Shown one piece after another: positions 23,179 through 37,800 of a DNA stretch of 64,000 bases. The notes below the pieces were generated by a model that was given only the letters and a program-made list of their open reading frames with translations, did no database searches and was not told the origin of the DNA. Origin of the DNA: Sindora glabra. Lineage: Eukaryota > Streptophyta > Magnoliopsida > Fabales > Fabaceae. Positions within the stretch are counted from its first letter, which is position 1; the number at the start of each line of letters is the position of its first letter. The stretch spans positions 806,001 to 870,000 of the forward strand of contig CM035234.1 in assembly GCA_020226215.1 (NCBI GenBank), written 5' to 3'. The position numbers and the translations under genes were made by a program.

Positions 23179-23242
<64 letters not shown>
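23179..23242. repeat. (AT)n microsatellite
   Basis: About 30 AT units, nearly perfect. Shorter TA runs occur at about 23504-23522 and 31716-31738. Confidence 0.88.
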
Positions 23243-23244
<2 letters not shown>

Positions 23245-26200
23245 TATGTATCAAAATATTTATATTATTTGTATGTATAATATATATTATATTATATTAT
23301 ATTATTTATAAATATATTTATAATTAAATAGATTGACTTGATAGGCTTATAGATCGAATATAAAAAAATTAATTTATTTATCTAAATAAATTAATTTATT
23401 AATTTAAATCTGATTTATTTAAATAAATAGATCAAATTAAACTAAATCTTAAGTAGGTTAAACTGTAAGTTCCTGACAGGCAGCTTGATTTATTTGCACC
23501 TCTATATATATATATATATATAGACAAACATGCTGAACAATTAATTAGAAACATTTAAATTTGACCGTCAGTCCAACCGGTCATTTAACCAGATCAAATT
23601 TACCTAAGTTTAGGTCAGGTGATCGGGTGGGTGAGATAGTTAGGTTCATGTGATAATGAAGGGAGAAATACGGATCTTAGTTTGGTAAATTTCAACTTCG
23701 CAACATGTCAGTGTGCAATGTCCAAAGTAAATAACAATTAGTATCTATTATGAGAGGAATTATACGGAAACATGGAAGAGGTGGCTTGGCTCGTTAAAAT
23801 AGTGCGAGAATTATGACTTTTAGAAAAGTAAAAGATTTTTAAACCTTTTAATTGATCACTACTTATTAAAATAGAAATAGTTTTTTGAAAATTTTACTTC
23901 CCTCAAATCTTGGAAAGTTACTCATTAGAAATATAAATGGAAAATTATCTGTACTTAATTTAATTAATAATCATTTTAACATTTTATTTTTATTATTTAA
24001 AAATTATAACAAATATAATTTATTAATTACAAAATATAAATATAATTATTTCATTACTCATATAATAAATAGGATAATACTATATAAAATGATATAAAAT
24101 AAATATTAAATCATAAATATAAATTGTAAATGTAATCATAACTATAATTATAATAGAGATTTAATTCTAAATTGAATTATATTTATTGTATTATATTATT
24201 TATTATTTTATATTTATTATCTTTCTTATTTATTATTTTAATTTTAAATTATAAAAATAAAAAATTATGTATTTTTATTTATTTTATATAAATTTAGTGG
24301 AGTTATATTTTTATTGCATTAATTGCTTAAACAATATTTTTCTTCATTTAAATTATATCTTATTTTAATTATATTAAAATAATCTAAGATGTATATTTAA
24401 AGAACATCTTAAATTTTTTATATAAACCATATTTTACTATTTTTTAGCAAAATTTATTAAAAATTTTTATTTTTTATTTTATAATTTCAAAGAATATATT
24501 AATTATTTTATTAATACTTCTAGAATTGAATCAAATAGAAAACATAAAATTAGTTTATGAAAAGTCTCAAATTTTTAGTATTAATTAAATAATTTTTAAT
24601 ATTTTTTTTTAAAATTTCATAAAAATATTTACTTCTTAAAAAATTTAACTTTTTGTATGTTAATTAGTTGTCAATTGGTTAAGGTGGCAAGTGGCTACCA
24701 GCCAGCCAGCCAGAAGGTGAAATAGACCAAACCCATTTGCATATATTCAACGACCTCATTATTTATAAATGCAAAATGCTGATGCATATCTTATGATGTC
24801 CTCATCTTAAAATTACTCGCTTTATTTTCGTTTACATTAGGGGCTTATTATTATGTTTCAAGTCACATACATAACTTGGTCGTGCACAAAAGTAATCTTA
24901 GCAAATTTTACTTTGGATATTTTATCTGTACGTAAATTATAATTATAAATATTGATATTTTGATTGGTAAACTGATGAAATGATAATATATTATTTTTAT
25001 GGAAGAAGTTATCAAATTGATTATTTATTTTTAAATTAAATATTATATTTATTTTATTTTAACTTCATATCTTTTTATTCACCAAATTAATAGCTAAATA
25101 AAAAATAAGTTGGGATAGCTAATAGCCTTTAACACAAGTGATATTCGATACTTTTTAAAGTTTTTGTACTTTTTATTATATTGAAGGTTTAATCTCTAAT
25201 CCTTATGTATGTGTATTTAATAGTTCAATTAATACCCTAATTAAAAAAAAAAAAAGGTAAGCTAGGGAGTCAAATGTTTTTTTCTCTTTTTACTCCACAT
25301 TCACATATTTCTAAAATTCATATATGTGCTTAACTTTAAAAACACACAAAAATTATTACTTAACTAAATAGAATAATATATTAATTATTGTCAAAATTAA
25401 TTAAAACTTACTGTTCATTCTTTAAATATTGCATAAAATTAAAAAAATACTTTTCAATATTTATTATTTATATTAAAGTAAATGTGCGTAAAGCTAGGTG
25501 CTTCTGCATTAAATGAAAAAAAATGTTATTTATCCAAAAAAATTAAAGAAAATTGTATACTATGTTCTTGAATACTTTATTTTAATTGTTTTATTGTCAA
25601 CATTATTTTTTCAACAATAAAATATTTACTTTCTATAAATTTGTTGAAGAAAATATAATGTTATGTACAATGCAACAGAATTATATTTGGATATTTATGT
25701 ACTATATCCAAATAATTTTAAATCTTTTCATATTTTAACGAATCAAAGTTTTTTTAATAGAAATGATGTTATTCTTATGTTTAATATAATGTAATATTTT
25801 TCACTTTAATGTGTATATAAAATTGAATCATACATGCATACATAAATACATCTCACCTAAAAGTCCAAGACTAGAAAATGTAGGTGTCTTGTTATTCTAA
25901 AGGTATTTGACGATCAGTTGTTTGATCAATTTTAACCAATCTGAGAACGTTTAATTGATTGAATAAGTTAGATAATTATTTTAGGTATTTGATAAATAAT
26001 TGTTAAAAACTCTATTCAATTCCCCCCACCCTAATGCACATAATTTTCGGGAAATGATCTAGCAAAATGATAAGGATTTAAATTTTTTTATTATCAGAAT
26101 TGGATGTCGAAATTTATTACTTCAAATCAAGTATAAGTTAAATTTTTTATTACAATTTGTGTTCAAGTTCCAACAGTTTCTCACCTACACATATTTAATT

Positions 26201-29200
26201 AAGTTAAAAACTTTATTCAATTCACCCCTAATGCATGTAATTTTCGGAAAATGACCTAGTAAAATAATAAAAATTTAAATTTTATTTATTATTAGTAGTA
26301 TAAATTATTTTTATATCATTACTAATTTATATATTATCGTATAAAAAAATTAATAAAATTTTTTCATTGCTATTAAAAATTTTAAATTACTTTTTTAATG
26401 ACGTGTTTTTTAATTTACAAATAATGGAAAATATTTTATATTAATAATAAATTATATTTAAATTCAGATAATAACCATGAGCTCTGAATATGGTAATCAT
26501 TTATTACCACATAACCAAATTTTGTTTTACTATCAGACTCTTTTTTTAACTAAATTAAGATTTATATTTAGGGGCAAGTTAATATGATCTATGGGTTAGT
26601 GTCTACGCTCTACATGATTAAGCATGTTTATGATACAAAAATATTTGGGAAATGTATGAAAAAGTAAAAATTTAAATGAGAAATTAAGAAAAATTTTGAA
26701 AAATTTGTAAAAATTATATCAATACCAAAGCAAATTCTTGATATTTATATTTTTAAGTCCGGGACTTGAGTTATGTTTAGTACAAGAAATTGATAATTGT
26801 CTCAAGTTGCTAATTGATAGTCAAAAGCTCTTAAGCTAATTAATTATATTTGAAGTATCTGATAAAATTTGTCATTTAATTAGATAAAAATGTCAAATAA
26901 CATAAAATAATATATTAAAACAATCAAATATATGAAATAAATTTTTATTTATTTTTAAAAGAAGTTAAATTAATATAATTAATACATTTAAAATAATAGT
27001 ACAATTACCTAAACTTTAATTAACTATATTTTATAATATTATATATCTATTTATGTACTTTTTTATTTATTTATAATTCAAAATAAGAATATAATCACTT
27101 AATATTTAATTAATTATATTTTATATTAACACATATTTATTTAATTATTTACTTATTTTTATTGAACTAGTAATATAAGGCAAATATGCAATGAGCCAAA
27201 ATCATATATTTGTATATATAATTAGGAAATAAACTGACAATTAACTAAAAGATGATGTATAAATTTGAGAAAAAAATTAAGAAGGTATGCATTATTTTAT
27301 AAAACTTAACAAAAATAAAACTTTTTTTCATTAAGCTAGTTCTCTAAACATATTTAAAAATTTACTTATAAGCTGCGTTAAAATTTAGTTGGAAGAGTTT
27401 TGTCTCTCAATATGATTCTACCTAACTTAAATTCAGAATGCTTAACATTCAATGTGGTGTCTAAATGTCGGGTGATTATTATACTAAAAAAGAAATTCAT
27501 TTATAATTGGTTGACTCAGTGAATAAATTATAAATTTATTATTTTTTGCATCAAACATACTCTTAAAATCCAAAATTCTATAATTGTCAAACATAATTAG
27601 GATTTTATAACTTCCTTTAAACTTTTATTATATGATATGAGAAAGCCATGATTTGTTATACACTTGATAATAAAGCTGTTAAAACAAATTCCAATTTGCG
27701 AGTACATAAAAAAATGGATTAAAATTAGTAAAAAATATGTCTATTTAAATATGAACTTAAAGTGGTTTGGTCCACTAAGTTTATGGTTTATTTGGGACAA
27801 TTGGATGGAGAATAGGCGGGTTCACATTCTTTTTTCTTTTATATATATTTTTACTTTCAAACTAAATTAATATACTATATAAATCTTCACCCAACCAATT
27901 TAACATTTATTCTCAAACTTATTTCTTTATCTTTCAAATCAATCAAATCTAAATAAATTATTTCATTATAATTTATTTAATCTTTAATTGTTGATGTGGA
28001 ATAAAAATATATTAAATATGTAATTTTTAAATTTATAATTGCTATTTTAGGTTTAAGCCTATTTAAAAAGAAAGTCCATGGATTTGATCCATGAATCCAC
28101 AATTCGAAATTTTAGAACTCAAATTCCCAACTAGGGAGTCCTTATTTCTCATGAACTTGACCTAATTCTATCTGTTTATAATATGTATGTACAAACTAAT
28201 CCTTAAATAGATCAAATATGTTCGTTTAATAACTATACTCATGGCGAAGGCTTATATAGGTCGGGATGATCATGACCCCCCCAAAAATTATTTTTTTAGA
28301 AAAATTTATATATGAGTTATTTAAAAAATATATACATACATATTATGTTGACCTGCCCACGATAATTTATTAGTTACATAATTTATTTTATATTGTTTTG
28401 CATGATAGTTAAAAAGGATAATTATTAAAATGACATTATTTGAAGTAAGATATTTAATAATTAATACATGTATAACACTACTTTCACATCTATACATACC
28501 TTTAAATGGATTCTAAGTCATAAAATTATGTAATCATCCATTAAGAAAGAACATAGATGATCTTTTGTAACTTCATCATACAAAATTAATGATAGTAATA
28601 TCATTCTCAATAATAAGAAATATAAAGTTTTAATATATTTTAACTTACTTCATTCCATTCACACTTACATTTTATTAAGTAAACATGATCATTAAGTCAT
28701 AATAAGCAAAATTATTTTTGGAAGAGAGCTATCCATAATTAATTATTTGAATTATTGATCATATCACATTATGATGTTACGGTATTATAGTCCAATTGCA
28801 ATTTGAATCAAATTCAAGACGAATCTTTTTAATCATAGGTTAATTTATAAATTTATGTCATTATGTTTTGAGTTTTTTTTTTTTGTCCTCCTACCAATGT
28901 GTCTTTGTGCAATAATTTTTAATAAAATCTTGCAACTTTTTTATAAAGCATCTAAAACTTTTGGTAGTATAATTACTCATGTTGCAAGATTTTATGAAAA
29001 AGTTGTAAAATCCTATATAAAGTTGCAATATTTTATAAAAATAATTGGACTATCATGTCTTAAACATTTACATGATTTTCATGAAATAATTGTATACTTT
29101 ATGTAAAAAGTTACACATTTTATGATGTTGTGTTAAGTAGTGGACGAACAAGGACTCGAGAGTTAGTCAAAGTAAATGTGTTTTAGTACTTTAATGGATA

Positions 29201-29489
29201 TGAAATTAGAAAACTAATGGGAAAATTTAAAATAAAATATATAATTATGGTTAGAATTTTAAGAATGTTAATAACAACACATATTCATATTAAAAATACA
29301 TGTAACTTCACCACCACGAAACAAAATCCTTATATTTTTTCCCTACTAACAATTAGCTCACCCTCCACCCTTAGCTATACTTGATAGAGAAATTCTTAAT
29401 TAATTCATGGGTATGTAAATTATGTGTCTACTACCAATAAAATGAACATAAATGTAAGGAGGGTTTGTTGAAAAATTATTTTTTAAAAA

Positions 29490-29935
29490 TTATTACATTT
29501 ATTTCTATTTTTATTGATAATGGGCACATAATTCCTTATTATTTGTCATGTCTTTCTTAAATTTTTTGTTCTTTTTTATTTATCATGTTAGAAATTTAAC
29601 AGAGCATTAAATATATATTTTTTAATTTTATCCTTTTTTTCGTTAATAAATGCTTCATTATGCTATATTTTATATTGAAATATCTTAACAAATTTATTCC
29701 ATCTTTCTCTTTCTATTTTTAATCATATTGAAATTTGTACATAAAATGAAAGAAAGAAAGGTTTATGTGTACCTTTAAGTCCAATTCAAATTTCATGTAA
29801 AAAAAATAAGAATAAAGTAAAACCAAAAGGTAATTTTGAATAGTTTACTAAAAATAAATAAATTAAACTACTTTCTTTGCTTAATGTTTATAAAATCTAT
29901 TGACTATAACAAATAATAAGAGACAGAATAAGTAC
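29490..29935. mobile_element. MITE-like element, copy 2
   Basis: Shares ordered blocks with 14838-15175, including CCTTATTATTTGTCATG, TTTTTTATTTATCATGTTA, GCATTAAATAT and GGTAATTTTGAATAGTTTAC. It has an extra stretch in the middle. Non-coding. Confidence 0.5.
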
Positions 29936-32900
29936 TTGATAACATGGCAAGAGTGACCATGTCTTTTAGTGAATGACTTCATCTCAAGTTTTCTTTGACA
30001 ATTTAGTAATTATATTAGCAATTCGCTTATTAAATTAATTGTCTACTAATAATTTATTGCATTAATTGATGTGAATAGTGGATAAATTAGTTATTTATAT
30101 AAAGAAGTTTAATAAAGTTACCTATTTATTATTAGTTATTTATATTTAAGATAGTATATAATAATATAAGTATATTTTATAATTTATTTAAATAATTTTT
30201 ATTTTAATAATATTTTATTTTTTATACTATTTATTTGATTAAATTTCTCCCTAAAGAATATATTGTTGTAATTTATTATATATTAGATTTTCCTTAGAAA
30301 TAAAATTATAATTTATTACATTTATTTGAATTTCTTTTAAGAAATAAATAATCAAAATTTTTAATATAGTTTTTTCTTACTTTAGCAATGAATTCACGTT
30401 TAAAAAATTTTATTTATTTATTTAATAACATTTATTATACATAAAACAATTTAATCTTTGAATATGGTTTTATTTTTCTATTCCAATTCCTAATGATGTA
30501 TATTGATTTCTTTAAGCCAGCACTTTAATAGTGTAATGGCACCTAATTGTCTAGGAGCTACACTCCCTTTTATGTTTGAACTCTAAATTTTATACGTGTA
30601 TATTAAGTGGTTTACCAATCTTATTATTACTAAAAGAAATATTTAATATTTGATTTCTGTAGGGATGCAATGTAATATAAATTATAAAGGTAAAGATCAT
30701 GGAAAAAGTGACTTTTGGTTATGAAACCACTTTCTTCTAGGAGAACATTTTGTAATCATATTTTTTTTATAAATTATTTTTGTCACGTTTAATTTAACAA
30801 GTCGCAACACACATTCTTGAAAAAAGTCGTTCTGAAGAAATAGAATTAAACTAAGAATAAATGTACCTTCGTGCTTGTGTAGAGGAGAGAATTAAATTAA
30901 TTAAATACGATTAATAGGCAACATTGGGTTAATCAGCTTTGTTTGAAAATGTTTGATTTCATAACTTTTTCAAATTAATCGATTTGAGGTTCAATCAATT
31001 AATTAAATCAATAGATGTTTCATATTTAATCAAGTCAATTAACCAAAATAACTCAAATTAGTTAAAAATCTTATTTGGTAATTAACTGATTATATTAGTG
31101 ATTAGTTAATAGGAAATTATATTAATTAATTTAATTAGTTAATAATATTAGCTATATGAATTAAAATATTTAATAAACTCTATTATTTATCATTAACTAT
31201 TTATTTACAAAATGACATATAAAAATATTAGTATATTTTATTATTTATTTGAATATATTCTTTTACTTTAGTAATAATTTAAATTTAAATTTAATATATT
31301 ATTTATCAAATCAATTTTCTAGAAATATATATTTTTAATTTATTATTTATTAAATAAAATTACTATAAGTCCCAAAACATGTATCGAAAATTTAAGTAAA
31401 ACTGTTTACCTTTAACTCTTGTGTGTGAAGACCATGTATAATTCTTAATCTTAGAGATGATAAGTATTCAAAACTTGCCTTTCGGGAAAATACTTTGGAA
31501 TTACATTATATTTTATATGTGAATGTATTTATGCATTATATAAATGTATAAAATAATTTTATTAATTTTTACTTTTAATATGAAAAGAATTTAAATTTGT
31601 TAAATAATTATATAACAAAATTTTTAGCATATTTTATTTTGTTAAAACATGTAAATTTAATTAATAAAAAATTAAATAATTATTTTTTACTTATAAAGAA
31701 CTATTATAATCTAATATATATATATATATATATATATTAAATTGATTTATATATAGTTAAAGATATATAACGATTTAGTGGTTAAATTCTTGCTATTAAA
31801 CCTTAAACTAATTAACTTATATGGGGTTTAATTCATCTTATTAACTTATAACCTTAAACTAATTATCTTAAATCAGCTGATTAAGATCCGATGATAAACT
31901 GTTCACCAAACAATTAAGTTAATTTATTGATGTGATTAATAAGCCAAAAACCCTTCCAAGACTTCATCAATTAATCTCCTCTCTCCACGCTTTACTTGTT
32001 TGTATGAACTATGGACACATGCAAGATTTTTCCTAGCACTGAATATTTTGTACAAAATAAAATTGAAAACAAGTAATTATGTGCAAGGATGGAGGTGTGG
32101 AGGCGTTGATCCCACTTTTCCGGCGTTCATGTGCATCTGGGGGAAATTCCCTTGTCTAGGTTCTTTCTTTTAATTTATAACGGATTTTTTCCTTAATTAT
32201 TTAGCCAAAAATTTATAGAAAATACAGTTGAGATAGCACGTATATATCTGAGAGGGATAATGGAAACATCATAATAAGGAAGACCAGAAAAAAGGCAAAT
32301 ATGGAAGCTGCTGGTTAGAGTTGAGATAGCACGTGTATCCCCTCCTACTTTGTCCGAAGGCACCATTACTCATTCAAGTAACAAAAATCCATTGCATCAT
32401 CCTATCTACCAAATGTCAATGTCATATCTTTCACAATTATGCTTTCTAATAAGATTTTACATCAAATTTATCTAACATTGCTACTTGTGCCATCCTTACA
32501 TGTGAACTTGTGAAGAGAATTGTAAAAGTAGTATTTTTTGGTATGTAATTTCACAAGAAAATTCAATAACAAAAAATGATCAAGTGAGTCAGCACCTTAA
32601 TAATGCAATTATACTCAATATTACCTTAAAAATTTTACTCTTTATAATATTTGTAGTTCAAATCCCAAATACTCAATATATATATATTAAGCGAATTATC
32701 ACTATTATTATTAAAAAATTAATAAAAAATTATTCATATAACTATGAGTGATGCTATATTATTCAAAAAATTGTACTTACAAAATATCCTGAATAAACAT
32801 CATCTGTTGGATTTAAATTATAAGTATGATTTATCATTAAATGAACAATAGACATATTTTTTTAGAACGAATCTAGTACACGAGACTCCCATCTAATGCA

Positions 32901-33658
32901 ATTTGGGAATGGCACATGTACGTAGCCTTATCCCTAGAATTAGAGAGGCTATTTTTATGATTTAAACCGTTGACCTTTAAGTCACAAGACAGTAATTTTA
33001 TCATTGTGCCAAAGCTTACTTTCGAATAATAGACATGATTTTATTAGTTTCGAAACCAATTCGTGACCCAAAAACAGTATTTTCCTATAACCATTCACCA
33101 AAAAGGAAGTATGCTCAAGTTAAAATGCGGATTGCATTATGCATACGCGCATACTTCATGGTTATGACAAGCATCATATGATTGCTTGCGGTTGCGCTGC
33201 GCAGCCAATTCTACATTTTAAATTGTCAACTGCGACTATGTATGCATACCGAGTGCGCCACGGCTGGGTGCAACGCATGATAGCTAGCTGCACAGGAAAT
33301 TTCATACAGCAAAAGTTCAAGATGTCACTGTTCGGCCCTACGAAACTTACAAGGCATAACATCCACCAGTTTCTGCCACCATTTCTTTTCTTGTCTCCTT
33401 CCAAATTGGCATTGAATTTAGTTGAGTTGAGAATCTACTCACATTTTTCTCTACAAATGATGGCATCTCGCGAGATTAGTTTCAGCTTGACTCATGCCAC
33501 ACTATACTAATGTCAACCCCCTAAGGATATTCTCATTCTCAACACCCAAATTAGATGGCAGTATCAAAGAGTGTGGAGGATCCAATACTGGGTGAATTAT
33601 TACCAAGTGCTGCTTCAAACCGCCACAATGATTTTCTTACAAACATCATTCTTCCTTT

Positions 33659-34054
33659 TGTTGGAAAATGCTAATTTAGAAAAAAACATTAAGAAATATA
33701 TCATATACTTTCTGCTAAAAGAAAAGAAAAGAGTTGGTGAAGATGTGTTGTAAAAGAAAAAAAAGTGTGCTAGGTTTGATTGACTTGTAGAATATGAAAT
33801 GCAATATTTTATGTTGTAGTTAATATTAATTGTCTATAAATAGACACTCATGCAACCTTGTGTAAATGGAGCTTTCAAAGAAGAGAGAAAACTCCCTAAG
33901 TGTAGTAACACTTAGTAAAAAATACAATATTATAATACTTTATGTGAAACTTTTTGCTGCTCTTTACGTCTCTGTGTTCTTGCTTTGTTTTCCTTATATT
34001 TCTTCTGGTTCTTTAACAAGTTATAAAATCTGATTCAGTTCTGATTTTCTAACA
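33659..34054 (+). repeat. 5' LTR of the miniature LTR element
   Basis: 396 bases, TG...CA ends. It contains a CTATAAATAGAC TATA box at about 33834, followed by a likely transcript start. Similar to 34513-34894 throughout, by eye somewhat above 90%. Confidence 0.85.
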
Positions 34055-34512
34055 TGGTATCAGAGCTTAAATAGTCTTAGTGGGTTATGAGAAAAAGAGA
34101 GAAAACCAACAAGGCTTCCTCTTCATAAATACTTTAGAAAAATAATGTTTGTTCATGGCTTCAAATAACTTCTCTGCTTCATTCCCTCCTACTTTCATTA
34201 GAGTTAACTTCTTTATATGATAGTTAAGATGAAAGTTTATGTAGAGGCTTATGATATGTGAAAAGTAGTTGAAATTGGAAGAGATAGCATATGAAGATGA
34301 GGGAGAAGCAGCAGCACCACAAGAAAAAGGAAAAGAAAGATATGATATTGTAAAATTAGAAAAAAAAAATGCAGAGAAGAGATCTTTCAACGGGAAGGAT
34401 CTATATAAGATGGTAAAGATGTTGATGTCAGTATTATAGCTGAAACTCTAATGAGTCCAGCAGCAAAAAAACATGAGGAATGGCTATGTGTCTTTTCTAG
34501 ATCAAGGGAGAG

Positions 34513-34894
34513 TGTTGGAAATGCCTTTAGAAAAAATATTAAAAAATATGTCGTATACTGAAAGAAAAGAAAAGAATTGGTGAAGATGTATTATAAAAGA
34601 AAGAAAGTATGCTAGGTTTGGTTAACTTGTAGAATATGAAATGCAATATTTTATGTTGTAGTTAATATTAGTTGCCTATAAATAGACATTCCTACAACTT
34701 TGTGTAAATGGAGCTCTCAAAGAAGAGAAAAAACTCCCCAAGTGCAGCAACACTTGATAAAAAATGTAATGTTGTAATGCTTGATGTGAAACTTTCTGCT
34801 GCTCTGTGTCTCTGTGTTCTTACTCTGTTTTCCTTATGCTTCTTCTGGTTCTTTAACATGTTATAAAATCTGATTCAGTTCTGATTTTCTAACA
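34513..34894 (+). repeat. 3' LTR of the miniature LTR element
   Basis: 382 bases, TG...CA ends. Its own CTATAAATAGAC TATA box points into the downstream receptor-kinase exon, so it could drive a 5'-truncated transcript. Confidence 0.85.
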
Positions 34895-37800
34895 CTTCTA
34901 CTTCTTTACCCAATATCAGCATTTAGTCACTCACTTCCGAGTCTTCACCAACCTTCTCACTCTTTGCTTACAGATAAGGCTGCTCTACTGGAATTCAAGA
35001 AAGCAATCATATCTGATCCAAATTCCACAGTTGCAAACTGGACTGAAGCTGTCCATGTGTGCAATTTCACAGGTGTGATCTGTGAAAAATTCCGACACTG
35101 TGTTACACATCTGCTCCTATATGATAATCATCTCATTGGGCGGCTTTCACCCGTACTTTCCAATCTCACCGGACTTCACTCCCTTGAGATTGTTGACAAT
35201 CACTTCTTTGGCAATATTCCCCCTGAATTTTCCTCCCTCAAACGTCTCCACCGTTTCGGTCTTGAGGGGAACAATTTGCATGGCCCTATACCAGAGACCT
35301 TCTCCCAGCTTTCCAAACTTAAACTAATACACATTAAAGAGAGCAACATAACTGGTTCAATTCCCCCATCTCTCTTTTCCAATTGCAGTCTACTAGACAA
35401 GGTGGACCTTTCCAGCAATTCACTAACTGGTAAAATCACAGAAGAGATTGGAAACTGCCCAAGCCTGTGGAGTCTGAGCCTGTACAATAATCAATTCACT
35501 GGACAGCTTCCCCTCTTTTTGAACAATCTCTCAACAATAAATTTAGATGTGGAGTGCAATTATCTGTCTGGCAAATTACCATCAGAGATTGTAGAGCAGC
35601 AGCATTCACTTCTATACCTTCACTTATCATACAACTTCATGAAAAGTCATGATAGCAACCCAAATCTTGATCCATTCTTTAATGCACTTGGAAACTGCAG
35701 CAGTCTGGAGGAGCTCGAATTAGCTGGCATGGGCCTCGGAGGAAGACTCTCCAACTCTGTTAGCAAACTTGGGGTTGCTTTAAGAAATTTACTATTGCAG
35801 GAAAACCAAATATTTGGATCGATTCCAGACAATGTAGCAAACCTCTCTAGCCTTTTGATCCTGAATTTAACATCCAATCTTCTGAATGGGACTATTTCAC
35901 CAGCGATAAGCAGACTGTCACAATTGGAGCAACTTTTCCTGTCACGCAACCATTTCAAAACTGCAATTCCACAAGCACTAGGCCTTTGTCCTCGTCTAGG
36001 TCTGTTAGACCTTTCACAAAATGAGTTTTCAGGTGCGATTCCAGAAAGTATAGGGAATTTGGTTCAATTAAATTCTCTGTTTCTCAACAATAACAATCTC
36101 TCAGGGTCAATACCATCTACACTAGGAAAGTACACTGACCTGTACAAGCTTGACTTGTCCTACAATGGATTGACAGGAACTGTCCCATCAGAACTCTCAA
36201 GGCTGCATGAGATCAGAATTTTCATCAATCTATCACATAATTACCTTGAAGGGCCTCTGCCCATTGAGCTCAGCAAACGAGAAAATGTTCAAGAGATGGA
36301 TCTTTCATCAAATTTCCTCACTGGAAGTATCTTTTCACAGATATCAAACTGCATTGCTGTAACAATGATAAATTTTTGAAACAATTTTCTTCAAGGTGAG
36401 CTTCCAGGATCCCTAAGTGACCTTAAGAACATTGAATCCTTTGATGTTTCAAGAAACCAATTATCTGGATTAATACCAGTAACTCTGAGCAAAATTGAGA
36501 CACTCACTTTCATCAATTTATCATTCAACAACCTGGAAGGAAGGGTTCCAACCGGTGGCATTTTTAGTTCAGCGTCAAACTTCTCATTCTTAGGAAACCC
36601 ACATCTTTGTGGGACAATTAAAGGCATACGCTTGTGTTCTCAAAAGAGACAATGGATTCACACTCGTCTGTTCTTAGCTGTATTCATTTTAGTCATTTGC
36701 ATATCATCATTCTTGTCAATAATTGGCTGTGTAATTGGATGTAAGCATCTGAAAGCAATCATCTTCTCTCAGGAGAATGAGGCAGGTAGAAAACCAGCTA
36801 GACCCGAGCCAATATATAATTTCCCAAGAATCACATACAAGGAACTTTCAGAGGTCACCAGAGGATTTGATGATCAAAGATTAGTTGGATCAGGCAGCTA
36901 TGGACGTGTCTACAGGGGAGTTCTTCCTGATGGGACATCAGTAGCAGTCAAGGTGCTGCATTTGCGATCTGGAAATTCCGCCAGGAGTTTCGACAGAGAA
37001 TGCCAAGTTTTAAAGCGGATTCGACACAGGAACCTGATAAAGATTATCACTGCATGTAGTTTACCTGATTTTAAGGCTCTTGTTCTTCCTTTTATGGCCA
37101 ATGGAAGCTTAAAGAGCAGACTGTATCCTTTCTCTGGATCTTCAGACTTGAGTATCGTTCAAAGGGTGAACATTTGCAGTGATGTAGCCGAAGGAATGGC
37201 CTACCTCCATCATCATTCTCTAGTCAGAGTCATACACTGTGATCTAAAACCAAGCAACATTCTGCTCAATGATGAAATAACAGCTCTAGTTTCTGACTTT
37301 GGAATTGCAAGGCTAGTTATGAGCGTTGGTGGGGGGAAATTCTGGAGCGAATGATAACATGGGGAGCTCCACCGTAAATCTGTTATGTGGATCCACTGGA
37401 TACATCGCACCAGGTATTGTATTTACTTCTTGCAATCGCTATCTAGGACTTGGATCAGCAAAATTACTCAAATAAAAGAAAAAAATAGATAAACGAACTA
37501 TTTTGGAGGAATTTAACACCATGCTTTTGGTCACAAGAGGTAACCTAACAATCAAAGACTTAGTAATTTCATGAAATATAAGAAAAAACTTTGATTGCAA
37601 AGTAAATGTTGATATGTTATACAATTTGTCTTTGCTTTTGTACAACTTTGTTCATGTCAGTCTTCAATGACATAATTCCAGTAAAAAAAGCAAGAATGGC
37701 ATTTAAGCAGACTCGATCAAAACTTGACCCTGCTAATGAATACGGGATATGTTTTGCAAATTCCTCGTAACCACATTTTCACATCACATAACCTAATGAG

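Larger units (their letters stand above)
22331..33627. other. Long AT-rich intergenic stretch
   Basis: About 11 kb of very AT-rich sequence. Open frames of 60-85 codons here (for example near 23.9, 27.7 and 28.9 kb) are low-complexity Lys/Asn/Ile/Phe strings with no family resemblance. A local duplication with a period of about 198 bases lies at about 26010-26290 (CTATTCAATTC then TAATTTTCGG). The last 200 bases (33430-33627) probably hold the promoter and leader of the receptor-kinase pseudogene. Confidence 0.55.
33659..34894 (+). mobile_element. Miniature non-autonomous copia-like LTR element (TRIM-like)
   Basis: Two LTRs (33659-34054 and 34513-34894), each TGTTGG...CTAACA, flank only 458 bases. 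A perfect primer site TGGTATCAGAGC starts at 34055 and a purine tract (ATCAAGGGAGAG) precedes the right LTR. The interior has only a broken gag beginning (MASNNFSASFPP at 34155, then frameshifted KVYVEAYD-like text) and no pol, so it would need enzymes from a related copia element. It sits inside the signal-peptide codons of the receptor-kinase pseudogene. The five-base flanks (CCTTT and CTTCT) match only partly. Confidence 0.85.

Noticed and set aside
27664..29106. Open frames of 68 and 83 codons in AT-rich DNA
   Set aside because: Composition-driven Lys/Ile/Phe/Asn strings; the second contains degenerate internal repeats (GTTGCAA..TTTTAT) instead of a protein pattern.
33139..33510. 123-codon plus-strand open frame
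   Set aside because: No signal, domain or repeat support, and an overlapping antisense frame of similar quality; it lies in the upstream region of the receptor-kinase pseudogene.
34895..34899. Five-base target duplication of the miniature LTR element
   Set aside because: CTTCT against CCTTT matches at only three of five positions, so it is not claimed.
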